NCBI RefSeq assembly: GCF_020171805.1
Contig: NZ_JAIVAF010000001.1
Coordinates: 248,001 to 312,000 of the forward strand
Direction of reading: 5' to 3'
From: Guptibacillus algicola
GTDB taxonomy: Bacteria; Bacillota; Bacilli; Bacillales; Guptibacillaceae
Length of the DNA stretch: 64,000 nucleotides
The position numbers were made by a program, and so were the translations under genes. The notes beneath the pieces are model-generated. The model saw only the letters and a program-made list of their open reading frames with translations, did no database searches and was not told the origin of the DNA. The number at the start of each line of letters is the position of its first letter. Position 1 is the stretch's first letter. Of the stretch, positions 46,693 through 56,507 are shown piece after piece.

Positions 46693-47574
46693 CTAATGAT
46701 CTCTTTCAATAATGAATTTTGCAAGAGAACGCAATCTTGCATCATCTACTCCAACTTGAGTTAAGTGCATTAAAGCCTCGTCATAATGACTTGCTAGTTT
46801 TTCTTTTGCACCAGTTAATGTCAGGAGCTTTGGGTATGTACTCTTGTTATTGTTTTCATCACTACCAGGCAATTTACCAATCTTCTCTTGATCGCCCTCT
46901 ACATCTAAAATGTCATCACTTATTTGAAAAGCAAGGCCAAGATGCTCTCCGAACTGCCTTAAGTGCGCGATTTGCTCATTATGTGCATCACCAACTACAG
47001 CACCTGCTAGAATGGAAAAAACGAGAAGTTTACCTGTTTTATGATGATGAATATATTCAAGTTCCTCAAGAGTCAGATTTTGTTCTTCACCAGATAAATC
47101 AGCAATTTGTCCTCCGACCATGCCACTCGGTCCAGCCGCACGTGCCAACAATGTTGTCAACGCCACTTTTTGGTCGTCTCTTAATAAAGAATCGCTAATG
47201 ACTTCAAAGCTTTGAGTTAACAAAGCATCCCCCGCCAAGATTGCAATTGCTTCACCAAAAACTTTATGATTCGTTGGTTTCCCGCGTCGTAAATCATCAT
47301 CGTCCATAGCAGGAAGATCGTCATGAATTAATGAATAAGTATGAATCATTTCAACTGCACACGCAGCATGAAACGCCTTTTCTCTAGTAGCCCCAAAAGC
47401 TTCTGCTGTTGCAAGCATAAGGATAGGACGTATTCGTTTACCACCAGCATCTACAGAGTAGAGCATCGCTTCTTTCAAATCCTTAGGCATTTCTGAATGA
47501 GAGATAAATTCTTTCAATTTATCATCGATTAATTTCTTACACTCTTTCATGTAAGTATTTAAATCTGCCGTCAC
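46693..47574 (-). CDS. ispA: Farnesyl diphosphate synthase
   Basis: A 293-residue polyprenyl synthase condensing isopentenyl diphosphate with dimethylallyl and geranyl diphosphate. The first aspartate-rich motif [15 protein letters not shown] (about 82-96) and the second, [13 protein letters not shown] (about 222-234), are intact. The start is GTG at 47574, overlapping the xseB stop in a GTGA. It is the last protein gene of the nusB-xseA-xseB-ispA run before the OLE RNA. Confidence 0.96.
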   Translation of the reverse strand: MTADLNTYMKECKKLIDDKLKEFISHSEMPKDLKEAMLYSVDAGGKRIRPILMLATAEAFGATREKAFHAACAVEMIHTYSLIHDDLPAMDDDDLRRGKPTNHKVFGEAIAILAGDALLTQSFEVISDSLLRDDQKVALTTLLARAAGPSGMVGGQIADLSGEEQNLTLEELEYIHHHKTGKLLVFSILAGAVVGDAHNEQIAHLRQFGEHLGLAFQISDDILDVEGDQEKIGKLPGSDENNNKSTYPKLLTLTGAKEKLASHYDEALMHLTQVGVDDARLRSLAKFIIERDH

Positions 47575-47822
47575 GCCTCATCCTCCTGAACCGAGAAGCG
47601 TTTGATTTCTCCATTCTCACCAACGATCTGGTCCATCTTTCCTTCAATGGACTGTAGCTTATCATGACAAAGGTTCGAAAGGTTCATACCTTCTTGGAAT
47701 AGAGAAATTGCCTTCTCAAGCGGAACGTTTCCTTCTTCAAGAGAGCCAACGATTTCTTCAAGTTTCTCCATCGCTTCTTCAAACGTTATGTTTTCATTCT
47801 TTTCCACTTCATTCTTTTCCAT
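47571..47822 (-). CDS. xseB: Exodeoxyribonuclease VII small subunit
   Basis: An 83-residue helical protein typical of Xse[19 protein letters not shown] followed by [16 protein letters not shown]. It pairs with XseA to degrade single-stranded DNA to acid-soluble oligonucleotides. I use the ATG at 47822, behind GGAGGA at about ten bases; the frame is open 16 codons upstream inside xseA. It overlaps xseA by 14 bases and ispA by four. Confidence 0.94.
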   Translation of the reverse strand: MEKNEVEKNENITFEEAMEKLEEIVGSLEEGNVPLEKAISLFQEGMNLSNLCHDKLQSIEGKMDQIVGENGEIKRFSVQEDEA

Positions 47823-49167
47823 ATGAATCATTCTCCTCCAATCCATAGACGTGAGCATCGATCTTTCCATCAGTCATCTGAACTTTGATAACATCACCAG
47901 GTTCAACCTGTTTAACGGACTTTATTAACTCATCGTCCTTATATGCCAGACTATAGCCTCGTTCCATAATTTTCAATGGACTGAGCGCATCTAGCTTACT
48001 TGTGGCATGAGCAAAATCTCTTTGCTTCCCCTGTACAACGCGCTTCATCTCTTTATATAAAGATGTACGAAGGTCTTCGAGGCCTTTTGAAGAGTCCTGT
48101 AATAATTGCTCAGGGTGCTTTCTAAGAAGCTGTGCGTGATTTCGCTGCACGCGCTCTTTTGTATAGTCGATCTGTCGCTTCATTGTCTTACGTAACCGCT
48201 CAACCTGCAAATCAAGTTCCTGCTCTTTTTGACTTAAAAGCTGATTTGGATAGCGAAAGGCGTAGGATTTTTGTAGACGCGAAAGGCGTTCTTGTTCGTT
48301 TTGCTTCTTTTCTTTCATGGCTCTCATGAGTCTATGTATTCTTTGATCAAGACGTTCTTCCAATTCCACCATGCTCGGAACAGCTAACTCGGCAGCTCCA
48401 GTAGGAGTGGGCGCCCTTAAATCTGAAACAAAATCAGAAATTGTATAATCCGTTTCATGCCCTACAGCTGAGATGACTGGGATCTTAGAAGTAGAAATAC
48501 TTCGTGCAACTTCCTCTTCATTGAAAGCCCATAATTCTTCAATCGATCCTCCACCACGACCCACGATTAGTACATCGATCATGTGCATTGAATTTGCCAT
48601 TTCGATTGCTCTTACGATAGAGTCTTTAGCGTTCACACCTTGAACGAGGACAGGAAACACTGTGATTCTTGCTGAAGGATAACGACGTTTGATCGTGGTG
48701 AATATATCTCGAATAGCAGCACCAGTAGGAGAAGTAATGACACCTATTTCGTTAGGATAGCGAGGAATCGGTTTCTTTCGTTCGTCTGAAAACAGTCCTT
48801 CAAATTCCAACTTCCTCTTTAGCTCTTCGTATGCCAAGTAAAGGTTCCCAATTCCATCAGGCTGCATCTCTCGAGCGTATAACTGATATTGCCCATATGG
48901 TTCAAAGACCGAGACCTCTCCCCTTATTAGAACTTTCATCCCGTTTTCAGGTTTGAATTTCATATGACGGTTGTTGCCGGCAAACATAACTGATTGCACT
49001 CTAGATTTGTCGTCTTTAACAGTAAAATACAAATGTCCTCTACTATGCAGCTTCACGTTAGAGAGTTCTCCTCTAAGCCACACATCTTGTAATGCTGGCT
49101 CATTATCGATCATTCTTTTGACGTGCCTAGTAAGAGCTGTGACGGTAATATATCGATCGGTTACCAC
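47809..49167 (-). CDS. xseA: Exodeoxyribonuclease VII large subunit
   Basis: A 452-residue nuclease subunit with an N-terminal OB-fold (about 5-100, [20 protein letters not shown]), the central catalytic domain ([54 protein letters not shown]) and a long coiled coil (about 265-390). The GTG start at 49167 is chosen: AAGGAGG lies nine bases before it, while an upstream TTG has no ribosome site. Order nusB-xseA-xseB-ispA is conserved. Confidence 0.94.
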   Translation of the reverse strand: MVTDRYITVTALTRHVKRMIDNEPALQDVWLRGELSNVKLHSRGHLYFTVKDDKSRVQSVMFAGNNRHMKFKPENGMKVLIRGEVSVFEPYGQYQLYAREMQPDGIGNLYLAYEELKRKLEFEGLFSDERKKPIPRYPNEIGVITSPTGAAIRDIFTTIKRRYPSARITVFPVLVQGVNAKDSIVRAIEMANSMHMIDVLIVGRGGGSIEELWAFNEEEVARSISTSKIPVISAVGHETDYTISDFVSDLRAPTPTGAAELAVPSMVELEERLDQRIHRLMRAMKEKKQNEQERLSRLQKSYAFRYPNQLLSQKEQELDLQVERLRKTMKRQIDYTKERVQRNHAQLLRKHPEQLLQDSSKGLEDLRTSLYKEMKRVVQGKQRDFAHATSKLDALSPLKIMERGYSLAYKDDELIKSVKQVEPGDVIKVQMTDGKIDAHVYGLEENDSYGKE

Positions 49168-49198
49168 TATATCTCCCCTCCTTCCACCGTGCAACTTG

Positions 49199-49582
49199 TT
49201 ACGCTTTTTGTATCATTTTAGATAAGACGCCATTCACAAAACGGCCAGACTCATCCCCACCAAACATCTTAGCAAGCTCTACTGCTTCATTCAGACTTAC
49301 ATTGACTGGGATATCATTTCTTGTCATTTCATAGCATGCCATTCTCAATACAGATCGGTCTACGTTACCAATTCTGGTAAATGTCCAATTTACAAGGTTG
49401 CTTTTTATTTTCTCATCGATTTCTTCAAGGTTTTCAAGCGTTCCAAAGACAAGCTCAGATAAAAACTCGTCACCTTCCCCATCGCTTAATACGTGTTCCA
49501 GCGCCTCTTTTGGATCGGTGTCTGTCACATCTATTTGAAACAATGCCTGTATGGCCTTTTCTCTTGCGTGTCTTCTTTTCAT
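49199..49582 (-). CDS. nusB: Transcription antitermination factor NusB
   Basis: A 127-residue all-helical protein that works with NusE (S10) and boxA RNA in rRNA antitermination. N-terminal [17 protein letters not shown] and C-terminal [32 protein letters not shown] patterns are diagnostic. It opens the transcription unit that runs to ispA, after the terminator of accB-accC-yqhY. Confidence 0.95.
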   Translation of the reverse strand: MKRRHAREKAIQALFQIDVTDTDPKEALEHVLSDGEGDEFLSELVFGTLENLEEIDEKIKSNLVNWTFTRIGNVDRSVLRMACYEMTRNDIPVNVSLNEAVELAKMFGGDESGRFVNGVLSKMIQKA

Positions 49583-49679
49583 TGCTATACCCCTTTTACG
49601 CTAATATTGCTATACCAATAGATGATAGCATATTGTAATAGACAAATACAGGTTTTCCAATTCTGAATCTATCTAAAAA

Positions 49680-49712
49680 TAAAAAAGCAGGGGGGAAGAT
49701 TCCCCGCTGCTT
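49680..49712 (-). terminator. Terminator of accB-accC-yqhY
   Basis: AGCAG...CTGCT outer and GGGGA/TCCCC inner pairing is followed on the minus strand by six T. It overlaps the yqhY stop. Confidence 0.82.
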
Positions 49713-50106
49713 ATTCTTCATCTTCTGTTTCTTTTTTATCAAAAGTAATACCAACAACACTCACATTAACTGCGCTTATTTCTAGAGCCGTCATCGTAAG
49801 AAGAGCTTGCCTGATATTCTCTTGAATTTGCTGGCATACTTCAGGAATAGAGAGTCCGTAGCTTACGACAACAAATGCATCAAGGATAATACCATCCTCA
49901 TCAAGCTCAACTCTTACTCCTTTACGATGGTCTTTTCTGCCAAAGCGTTCCACGACACCAGAAGCAAAATTGCCTCTCATCTCTGCTACACCATCTACTT
50001 CAGATGCAGCAATACTACCGATGACTTCAATGACTTCTGGGGAAATTTCGACTTTTCCAAGCCCTGTATCGTGCTCTTCCATTTCAAAAGATTGAACTTC
50101 ATTCAT
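49711..50106 (-). CDS. yqhY: Asp23/Gls24 family protein YqhY
   Basis: A 131-residue protein of the Asp23 (alkaline shock) family: GKVEISPEVIEVIGSIAASEVDGVAEM followed by FVVVSYGLSIPEVCQQIQENIRQAL. In B. subtilis YqhY is co-transcribed with accBC and affects control of acetyl-CoA carboxylase and fatty-acid synthesis. The same linkage is present here, with an 11-base gap to accC. It has an acidic C-terminal tail (KKETEDEE). Confidence 0.92.
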   Translation of the reverse strand: MNEVQSFEMEEHDTGLGKVEISPEVIEVIGSIAASEVDGVAEMRGNFASGVVERFGRKDHRKGVRVELDEDGIILDAFVVVSYGLSIPEVCQQIQENIRQALLTMTALEISAVNVSVVGITFDKKETEDEE

Positions 50107-50117
50107 TTACGAACACC

Positions 50118-51485
50118 TCACTTAGAATTGGTTGATTTTTCTGTTAGGTCATACTTCTCGAGAAACTTAGTATTAAAATCTCCACTAACGAATTTCTCAT
50201 GATTCATCAATCGCATGTGGAAAGGAATGGTTGTTTTAACACCATCTACCACGAATTCACCAAGTGCGCGCTTCATTCTCGAGATCGCTTCTTCTCTTGT
50301 TTCGCCGTAAGTTATAAGCTTAGCAACCATGGAGTCGTAAAACGGAAGGATATCGTATCCAGGGTATACCGCTGAATCAACACGGACTCCAAATCCACCT
50401 GGCGGCAAGTACATGTGCACATTACCAGGAGAAGGCATGAAGTTCTTGTCTGGATCTTCTGCATTAATTCTGCATTCGATCGACCAACCTTTAAACGTAA
50501 CATCCTCTTGTTTAAACCCTAACTCTTCATTAGATGCTACTTTTATTTGTTCTTTAATCAAATCAACACCAGTCACCATCTCTGTAACAGGGTGTTCAAC
50601 TTGAATTCTAGTATTCATCTCCATAAAGTAAAAATTCCCTGTTGGCTCAAAAATAAACTCAACAGTTCCTGCACCAGAGTAATCAACAGCTTTTGCAGCC
50701 TTAACAGCTGCATCCCCCATCTTTTCTCTGATTTTACTATCTAATCCAGGTGATGGCGTTTCTTCAACTAGCTTCTGAAGGCGTCGTTGTATCGAACAGT
50801 CCCTCTCACCTAAATGAATGGCATTTCCATGATTGTCTGCTAATACCTGGATCTCTACATGACGGAAATCCTCGATGAACTTCTCAATATACACACCAGG
50901 ATTACCAAATGCTGTTGAAGCTTCCTGTTGAGTGATATTGATGCCTTTAACAAGTTCTTTCTCGTCTTTAGCGATGCGGATTCCCTTTCCTCCGCCACCA
51001 GCAGTAGCTTTAATAATAACAGGATAACCCATCTCATTAGCTAGCGATACAGCTTCATCTGCGTCTTTAATGACACCTTCAGAACCCGGAACAATAGGTA
51101 CTCCTGCTTCCTTCATGGTTGTACGGGCCACATCTTTCGTACCCATTCTACTGATCGCTTCAGGACTTGGTCCAACGAAAGTAATGTTACATTCACGGCA
51201 TAATTCAGCAAAGTCCGCATTCTCAGCGAGAAAGCCATAACCAGGATGGATCGCATCCACTCCAGTTACAGTTGCGATGCTCATAATATTCGTGAAGTTT
51301 AAATAGCTTTCTTTAGCTGCAGTTGGTCCTATGCAATATGCTTCGTCCGCAAGTCTAACGTGTAACGCTTCTTTATCGGCTTGAGAGTAAACTGCTACTG
51401 TTTCGATGCCAAGCTCTTCACAAGCACGAATGATTCGAACAGCAATCTCTCCTCTGTTAGCAACGAGTATCTTTTTTATTTTCAT
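50118..51485 (-). CDS. accC: Acetyl-CoA carboxylase biotin carboxylase subunit
   Basis: A 455-residue ATP-grasp enzyme that carboxylates the biotin of AccB, for malonyl-CoA production. [14 protein letters not shown] (4-17), the glycine-rich lid [13 protein letters not shown] (about 159-171), [15 protein letters not shown] and [14 protein letters not shown] (about 287-300) form the expected domains. Only 12 bases separate it from accB. It might also serve the orphan carboxyltransferase MmdA, which is speculative. Confidence 0.96.
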   Translation of the reverse strand: MKIKKILVANRGEIAVRIIRACEELGIETVAVYSQADKEALHVRLADEAYCIGPTAAKESYLNFTNIMSIATVTGVDAIHPGYGFLAENADFAELCRECNITFVGPSPEAISRMGTKDVARTTMKEAGVPIVPGSEGVIKDADEAVSLANEMGYPVIIKATAGGGGKGIRIAKDEKELVKGINITQQEASTAFGNPGVYIEKFIEDFRHVEIQVLADNHGNAIHLGERDCSIQRRLQKLVEETPSPGLDSKIREKMGDAAVKAAKAVDYSGAGTVEFIFEPTGNFYFMEMNTRIQVEHPVTEMVTGVDLIKEQIKVASNEELGFKQEDVTFKGWSIECRINAEDPDKNFMPSPGNVHMYLPPGGFGVRVDSAVYPGYDILPFYDSMVAKLITYGETREEAISRMKRALGEFVVDGVKTTIPFHMRLMNHEKFVSGDFNTKFLEKYDLTEKSTNSK

Positions 51486-51497
51486 ATTGGTACCGCC

Positions 51498-51980
51498 TTA
51501 TTCTTTCACTAGGAACAGAGGCTGTCCATACTCAACCAGCTGTCCGTCCTCTACTAGTACTTCAACGATTTCGCCTTTAACTTCCGCTTCGATTTCATTG
51601 AAGAGCTTCATAGCTTCAATAATGCATACGATGCTTTCTTCTGAGACTTTTTCGCCTAGATTTACGTATGCATCTGAGTCAGGATTAGGACGTGCATAGA
51701 ATGTTCCAACCATAGGAGATTCAATTTTATGTAATGAGTCATCGATCTGTTCTGCAGCTTCTTCTTTTGCTTCTTCCTTCACTGGCGCTTTCGCTTCTGG
51801 TTGAGGCGCTTGAGCCGGTGCTTCTTGAACTACAGGTTGCTGAACTTGTGGTGCTGCTGCGTACTGGACATCATTTTTCTTAAGGACTACCTTAGATCCA
51901 TCATTTTCATATTCGAATTCATCAATACTTGATTCATCGATTAGTTTAATCAATTCGCGAATTTCTTGTACTTTTAACAA
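51498..51980 (-). CDS. accB: Biotin carboxyl carrier protein of acetyl-CoA carboxylase
   Basis: A 160-residue carrier: an N-terminal segment (1-35), a flexible Ala/Pro/Gln/Glu linker (about 38-75) and the biotinyl domain (about 82-160) with EAMK at 122-125, Lys125 being the biotinylation site, and the thumb region [14 protein letters not shown]. The start is TTG at 51980, behind GGGAG about eight bases away. A long leader with a hairpin lies upstream. First gene of accB-accC-yqhY. Confidence 0.95.
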   Translation of the reverse strand: MLKVQEIRELIKLIDESSIDEFEYENDGSKVVLKKNDVQYAAAPQVQQPVVQEAPAQAPQPEAKAPVKEEAKEEAAEQIDDSLHKIESPMVGTFYARPNPDSDAYVNLGEKVSEESIVCIIEAMKLFNEIEAEVKGEIVEVLVEDGQLVEYGQPLFLVKE

Positions 51981-52300
51981 ATTCTACACTCCCTATCTCT
52001 AATTTACGATCATTTTTAATATGAGGAGGTATTCTCCCTGAGAATATCGCCTCGTCTACTACTAATTATATCATAGAACTTCTATCCTTTAGTATTTCCT
52101 ATACTTATTGGAAAGAATACAATCTATGAATTGAGACCATTCTATATGAGCAGGTCATAAGCCCTTTAATCATAACATATCGGATTTGCAGTGGGTAGTT
52201 GCTCTAATAAACGCAGTCTCTTAACAAGAGTAACAAATAACGTAATCGTTTTCATTATCTATACTCAAAAAACGTTATGTACATAAAAAACGCCGCAAAT
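51981..52300. other. Intergenic region upstream of accB
   Basis: Between the accB start and the spoIIIAH terminator lie about 320 bases without a gene. On the minus strand a TATAAT (about 52071-52066) gives a likely -10 for accB, with a poor -35. Downstream of it the leader forms a 14-base imperfect hairpin (arms 52023-52036 and 52040-52053) with no T-run after it. The remaining part (about 52080-52300) is A+T-rich, with nothing recognised. Confidence 0.5.
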
Positions 52301-52330
52301 AAAAAAAGGTGGAGTCTCCCCCACCTACCA
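52301..52330 (-). terminator. Terminator of the spoIIIA operon
   Basis: AGGTGG / CCACCT arms around a G+A-rich loop are followed by seven T on the minus strand, a few bases past the spoIIIAH stop. Confidence 0.82.
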
Positions 52331-52336
52331 CAATCC

Positions 52337-52894
52337 TTATTTTACAACCGGCTGGAACTCAACTGCGATGCGTTGTTGATTTCCTAATTGTTCTTGTGCC
52401 AAAACCATAATGTTATTGGCTTCTTCATTTGAAAGTTGATCCGCCTTCACGATTACTCTTACTTTATTGTTAGAGAGCGTATAGACGATCGCATCATTGT
52501 ATCCCTCTGATTTTATCAAGTTTTCTAGTACAGATTCCTTTTGTGATAATGCGAGTAACTCCTGACGTTGCTCGTGTGCCTCATTTCTCACATCCGTTGA
52601 TGCTTCACTTGCAATTACTGCAGTATACTCCTCTATAGCTGCGTCACGTTCTTCCATAATATCTAGTCTAAGTGCTGCGAAGGTTTCATCACTTGCCATG
52701 CTTGATGTAACCGTATCGCCTTCATTTGCATTTGTTTCTTTCGCATTTTCCTTATCAGAAGCTTCCTCACTTTGCTGTTGATCGTCTACAAAGGCTACAT
52801 TTTCTGAACCAGGAGTCATGATATAATAGGCAGATAGGACAATAATCAAACTTAGCATAGTAAGCAACCAAACAGTTTGCTTTTTTAAGACCAT
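52337..52894 (-). CDS. spoIIIAH: SpoIIIAH, mother-cell side of the feeding-tube channel
   Basis: A 185-residue protein with one N-terminal membrane helix (about 8-25), an acidic Glu/Asn/Thr linker (about 35-65), and a YscJ/FliF-like ring-building domain (about 75-183). SpoIIIAH binds forespore SpoIIQ across the intermembrane space to join mother cell and forespore. AGGGGGA precedes the ATG. It is the last gene of the operon. Confidence 0.94.
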   Translation of the reverse strand: MVLKKQTVWLLTMLSLIIVLSAYYIMTPGSENVAFVDDQQQSEEASDKENAKETNANEGDTVTSSMASDETFAALRLDIMEERDAAIEEYTAVIASEASTDVRNEAHEQRQELLALSQKESVLENLIKSEGYNDAIVYTLSNNKVRVIVKADQLSNEEANNIMVLAQEQLGNQQRIAVEFQPVVK

Positions 52895-52895
52895 A

Positions 52896-53531
52896 TTACG
52901 AATCCCCCTTTTGGTTTTTCGGAAGTACCATAACTCTATGACTTTTAACCTCTAACAACCTTGTTACTGCATCTACAATCATTTTCTTCGTTTGAGCATT
53001 TTCTGCTCCTTCAGCAACCACGACCACTCCACGAACGGTAGGTTTTCTAGTCGATACTACGATAGGACCTTGGCCATTATCATCTTGGATCACGACAACT
53101 TGTTCCTCACTTGATTGTTCCTCAATCTTTCTGGACCCACCTTCATTTGGTGATTCATAAGTATACTTATCTGTAGAAGTGCGGTTTTTCTCTATTATTT
53201 TTTCTTCCGTAGAATCCAGGTTTACGATGACAGTTGCGTTCGATACCCCTTTTACTTCATCTAAGGCTTCCTTCAATTGAGTTTCATAATGATTTTCGTA
53301 TTCTGAAATCGTAGATGGATTAGAATCTTTTTTTGCGAATGCAGGTTCGCTTTCACTAGTTGTCTTTTCCGATAAAACCATTTTTGAAGGTTCAGGAGAT
53401 GCAAAGAAGTTTTCAGTAAACATGAAGAGTATCCCTATCCCTACTGCTATAACAATATATAAAAGCGGCATTCCTTTTTTCTTTTTAGGCTTTTTGAGCT
53501 GATCAAGCCAGCTGTTCGATTTACTTTCCAT
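52896..53531 (-). CDS. spoIIIAG: SpoIIIAG, ring-forming channel component
   Basis: A 211-residue protein with a short basic N-terminus (KKPKKKKG), one membrane helix (about 22-40), and a secretion-type ring-building domain with an inserted beta-rich segment (about 75-205; LKEALDEVKGVSNATVIVNLDS, VRGVVVVAEGAE). The B. subtilis protein forms a large ring in the A-Q complex. The last base lies two bases from spoIIIAH. Confidence 0.94.
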   Translation of the reverse strand: MESKSNSWLDQLKKPKKKKGMPLLYIVIAVGIGILFMFTENFFASPEPSKMVLSEKTTSESEPAFAKKDSNPSTISEYENHYETQLKEALDEVKGVSNATVIVNLDSTEEKIIEKNRTSTDKYTYESPNEGGSRKIEEQSSEEQVVVIQDDNGQGPIVVSTRKPTVRGVVVVAEGAENAQTKKMIVDAVTRLLEVKSHRVMVLPKNQKGDS

Positions 53532-53536
53532 GGAAC

Positions 53537-54136
53537 CTACTTCCCTCCCTCCACCTCAACTCCGACCTGGTTTGGATAAAGTTGCCACTCATCAGCTAGA
53601 AAATAAGCCACCTTCTTAGCATCTGTATCGATCTCCATTTCGTCACTATCAGATATCGATATAGACACTGCTTCAATATCACTCACAGCAATTTCTTCAC
53701 TTGCTTCTTTTACTTTGACTGCTATTTGATCAATATTTTTCTCACCTTCTACTTCTCCTAATGCTAACGATAGACCGCTTATCTCTAAATTGAACCGTTC
53801 CCTCAACTCCTTTTCAACTTGACTTTTCAATTGGACAGCCATTTGTTCTTCAATATATGCAGAGTTAGAAGCTTGTATTTCACTTTTCTTTGTTTCGATA
53901 CTATTTTCCATCTGAATTCCCGTTCTTGAATCCGTTAAGGTTACAGATCTAAGCATCGCGTCAAAATCCTCTGTAAATATCTTTAGTAATGGTGATAAGA
54001 TAACTGCCATCAACATGAGACCGATTACCATCTTGACATACCTTTGCATGCTGGAGTTAGGTAACAACAGTTCAAGAACAGTTGCAACCAGGATAAGCAA
54101 GATGATATTTGTTACCCACCCTGTAATAATATCCAC
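53537..54136 (-). CDS. spoIIIAF: SpoIIIAF
   Basis: A 199-residue protein with two N-terminal membrane helices (about 5-22 and 34-52) and a ring-building-motif soluble domain (about 85-199) ending DEWQLYPNQVGVEVEGG, the typical SpoIIIAF C-terminus. It is part of the mother-cell SpoIIIA assembly, in the conserved operon position between spoIIIAE and spoIIIAG. Confidence 0.93.
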   Translation of the reverse strand: MDIITGWVTNIILLILVATVLELLLPNSSMQRYVKMVIGLMLMAVILSPLLKIFTEDFDAMLRSVTLTDSRTGIQMENSIETKKSEIQASNSAYIEEQMAVQLKSQVEKELRERFNLEISGLSLALGEVEGEKNIDQIAVKVKEASEEIAVSDIEAVSISISDSDEMEIDTDAKKVAYFLADEWQLYPNQVGVEVEGGK

Positions 54137-54149
54137 CTAATCCCTCCCC

Positions 54150-55346
54150 TCAGCGAACCATTAGAGTGATGTTTCCAGAAGCAATTATGATCGTTACGGC
54201 TAGAAAAAACATGAGAGAGACGATTGCGAGAGCTGCAAAAATAAATAGCACACTTTTCGAAATGACATTCAAGGATTGAATCATAGGGCCTCCACCTAAT
54301 GGTTGTATAACTGCAGCAGCAATGTTATAGATTAATGCTAAAGCAAGCACTTTCAAAGCAGGAAACGCACAAAGCATTAGAAGGATGACTACACCTGCTA
54401 GTCCAACCGTGTTTTTCAATAAGACAGATGCACTTAAAACAGTGTCGGTTGCATCAGTGAACATCCTACCAACAACTGGAATAAAGTTACCTGTAACGAA
54501 TTTTGCAGTTCTGATCGTTATCCCATCAGCTACTGCTGTGGTTGCACCTTGAACAGATATGACTCCTAAGAATATGGCGAAAAATACACCTAGCGTACCG
54601 ATTGCGATATTTCGAAGTAAATTAGATAGCTGGGTCACCTTGTAATGTTCACTAATCGTGCTTACGATCGCTAGCACTGCTGAAAGGAACAGCAAAGGCA
54701 GCACAAACTTTTGGATTAATAAGCCGCCTGTATTCACTAGAAACAAGACGATGGGATGAAAAAATGCCACAGAAGCCACACCACCAACTGATGCCATGAG
54801 AGCTAGTAAGAGCGGAATGAGCGCAAGAAGAAAGCTCATCATATTCGTTATAGCCGTTTCGGTGTATTGAATTGCTACATGAAAACTATTCAATGCTAGG
54901 ATGATTAACACCATATACGTAATTGAATAAGCAACAGTACTGACTGCTTTATGTTCAAACGCATTTTGCATATTTTGAAGTAAGATGCTGAATATGGTTA
55001 ATAATATCAAGCTGCCTAGCAACTTACCGTGCACTAATAATTCATGAAACAAGAATTTCACAAATCCTAATAGGTAGGCTTTGAGAGAAAGTTTCTTTTC
55101 TCCTTTTACAAACTCTAAAAATGACCCCTTTTGACTTTCAGGTAGAAAGCCACCGTATTCGTCAAGCACCTCATTCCAATAAGCTTGTATCTCTTGTAAG
55201 CCTATAGAATTTAACTGCTTGTCTACAAATTGATCAGTCATTGTTTGCTTACTTTCTCCCTCATCGACAGAAGCGAGTGTAGGTTGTGCAAATACGATAA
55301 AGCAGAGGAAAAACAGCAAGAGCATCATCGTTTTCTTATGAAGCAT
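54150..55346 (-). CDS. spoIIIAE: SpoIIIAE, polytopic channel component
   Basis: A 398-residue protein with a cleavable-looking signal peptide (1-25, ending in ASVDEG), a short soluble stretch (about 30-90) and seven or more membrane helices. B. subtilis SpoIIIAE is likewise a multi-pass mother-cell membrane protein required for engulfment-stage gene expression. AGGAGGAAT precedes the ATG. Confidence 0.94.
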   Translation of the reverse strand: MLHKKTMMLLLFFLCFIVFAQPTLASVDEGESKQTMTDQFVDKQLNSIGLQEIQAYWNEVLDEYGGFLPESQKGSFLEFVKGEKKLSLKAYLLGFVKFLFHELLVHGKLLGSLILLTIFSILLQNMQNAFEHKAVSTVAYSITYMVLIILALNSFHVAIQYTETAITNMMSFLLALIPLLLALMASVGGVASVAFFHPIVLFLVNTGGLLIQKFVLPLLFLSAVLAIVSTISEHYKVTQLSNLLRNIAIGTLGVFFAIFLGVISVQGATTAVADGITIRTAKFVTGNFIPVVGRMFTDATDTVLSASVLLKNTVGLAGVVILLMLCAFPALKVLALALIYNIAAAVIQPLGGGPMIQSLNVISKSVLFIFAALAIVSLMFFLAVTIIIASGNITLMVR

Positions 55347-55365
55347 GTCCTATTCCTCCTCCTAC

Positions 55366-55764
55366 TCAAGACGGTAACAGCTGCAATACTGTTTCAATTA
55401 TTAACTTAAGGATAGGAATTGCCATTGCCATGATAAGCAGCTTTCCAGCGAGTTCGATTTTTGAAGCGATTGCCCCCTGTCCTGCATCTCTGGTAATTTG
55501 CGCCCCAAACTCTGCAATATAAGCAATTCCTATGATCTTAAGGACTGTTTCGACATAAATAATCTCTATATTCGCCTTAGAAGCGAGTCCCTCCAACATT
55601 TGAATAATGTGTTGGATTTCTCCTATGAGGAAGAGGAAAATGATAGCGCCAGTGAAAACGGTAATGGTGAATGCAAAGACAGGCTTCTGTTCCTTAACTA
55701 CGATGGCGAGGAATGTTGCGATTAACCCGATTCCAACAATTTGTACAATATCAATCGCCGACAC
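55366..55764 (-). CDS. spoIIIAD: SpoIIIAD
   Basis: A 132-residue membrane protein with about four helices, opening IDIVQIVGIGLIATFLA and containing IIGIAYIAEFGAQITRDAG, both typical of SpoIIIAD. The start is GTG at 55764; the G-rich ribosome site (TAGGGGG) almost touches it, so a slightly different start cannot be excluded. Four bases separate it from spoIIIAC. Confidence 0.92.
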   Translation of the reverse strand: MSAIDIVQIVGIGLIATFLAIVVKEQKPVFAFTITVFTGAIIFLFLIGEIQHIIQMLEGLASKANIEIIYVETVLKIIGIAYIAEFGAQITRDAGQGAIASKIELAGKLLIMAMAIPILKLIIETVLQLLPS

Positions 55765-55767
55765 CCC

Positions 55768-55974
55768 CTACCCCTGGAAAAGAAAAACTCCCCGGATTTT
55801 CTGAAAAAGGTCATCGATAATTGTGATCACCATATATAACACAACAATAAAACCTATTAATGTTACCCATTGTGCGTATTCTTCTTTTCCCATCTGTTTT
55901 AAAATCGTGTGTAGCATCGCTACGATAATACCGATTCCAGCAATCTGAAAGATTTTGTTAACATCATGATTCAT
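55768..55974 (-). CDS. spoIIIAC: SpoIIIAC
   Basis: A 68-residue protein with two membrane helices. The DVNKIFQIAGIG and KEEYAQWVTLIGF patterns are close to B. subtilis SpoIIIAC, which is also 68 residues. The ATG at 55974 is chosen, eight bases after GGAGG; an ATG two codons upstream is too near the ribosome site. Part of the mother-cell channel assembly. Confidence 0.93.
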   Translation of the reverse strand: MNHDVNKIFQIAGIGIIVAMLHTILKQMGKEEYAQWVTLIGFIVVLYMVITIIDDLFQKIRGVFLFQG

Positions 55975-55993
55975 CCGCATATCCTCCCAGTGA

Positions 55994-56506
55994 CTAAATC
56001 AATAGAATGACGAGAAGAACACCTCCGAGAAACCCGAGACTCTTAAACATCTTTTCATATTTCATTTGATTATTTCTCGCTTCTTGTTCTTCTCTCTCTA
56101 GATGAATCAAAGCTAGTTGAAGCTGCTTTTGTTCATGCTCACGATCTTGTTGACCAATCGTTGCACCTAGTTGCTTCATGATTTCTTTTTCTTCTGACTT
56201 AAAAGCTGTATACTTCCATACTTCATCCATACTTTTCATCCACGCATCATATGCAGTTGAATGTCCTTCTTCGAGCTTCTTTCGAAACGAATCGAAAAAC
56301 CATGAGACAGGGTGACCTACTTGTCTACAAATATGACCACAAGCTACGCTTAAAGGAGTCATGCCATATACAATTTCAGCTTCTAATGACTGAAGAGCTG
56401 ACTTCAACATTCTAAGTTGCCTTGACCGTTCACTTACCGTCCTCGACCATTCCACACCAGCCCAGGTACTAGCTAAAACAATTAAAATTGCACCAAGTAG
56501 CTTCAT
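55994..56506 (-). CDS. spoIIIAB: SpoIIIAB
   Basis: A 170-residue protein with an N-terminal helix (about 3-20), a long helical region (about 28-145), and a C-terminal membrane helix (about 150-169, LGFLGGVLLVILLI). The LKSALQSLEAEIVYGMTPL pattern is diagnostic. The fold is related to GspF-like secretion proteins. It lies two bases from spoIIIAA. Confidence 0.93.
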   Translation of the reverse strand: MKLLGAILIVLASTWAGVEWSRTVSERSRQLRMLKSALQSLEAEIVYGMTPLSVACGHICRQVGHPVSWFFDSFRKKLEEGHSTAYDAWMKSMDEVWKYTAFKSEEKEIMKQLGATIGQQDREHEQKQLQLALIHLEREEQEARNNQMKYEKMFKSLGFLGGVLLVILLI

Positions 56507-56507
56507 G

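Noticed and set aside
46159-46764. Plus-strand open frames of 65 and 87 codons across the ispA-oapA gap
   Set aside because: They lack ribosome sites and recognisable content, and they lie antisense to the structured OLE RNA and the end of ispA.
52060-52080. FapR-type operator (TTAGTA...) near the accB -10
   Set aside because: Only one half resembles the FapR inverted repeat. The other half is absent, and accBC is not a standard FapR target.
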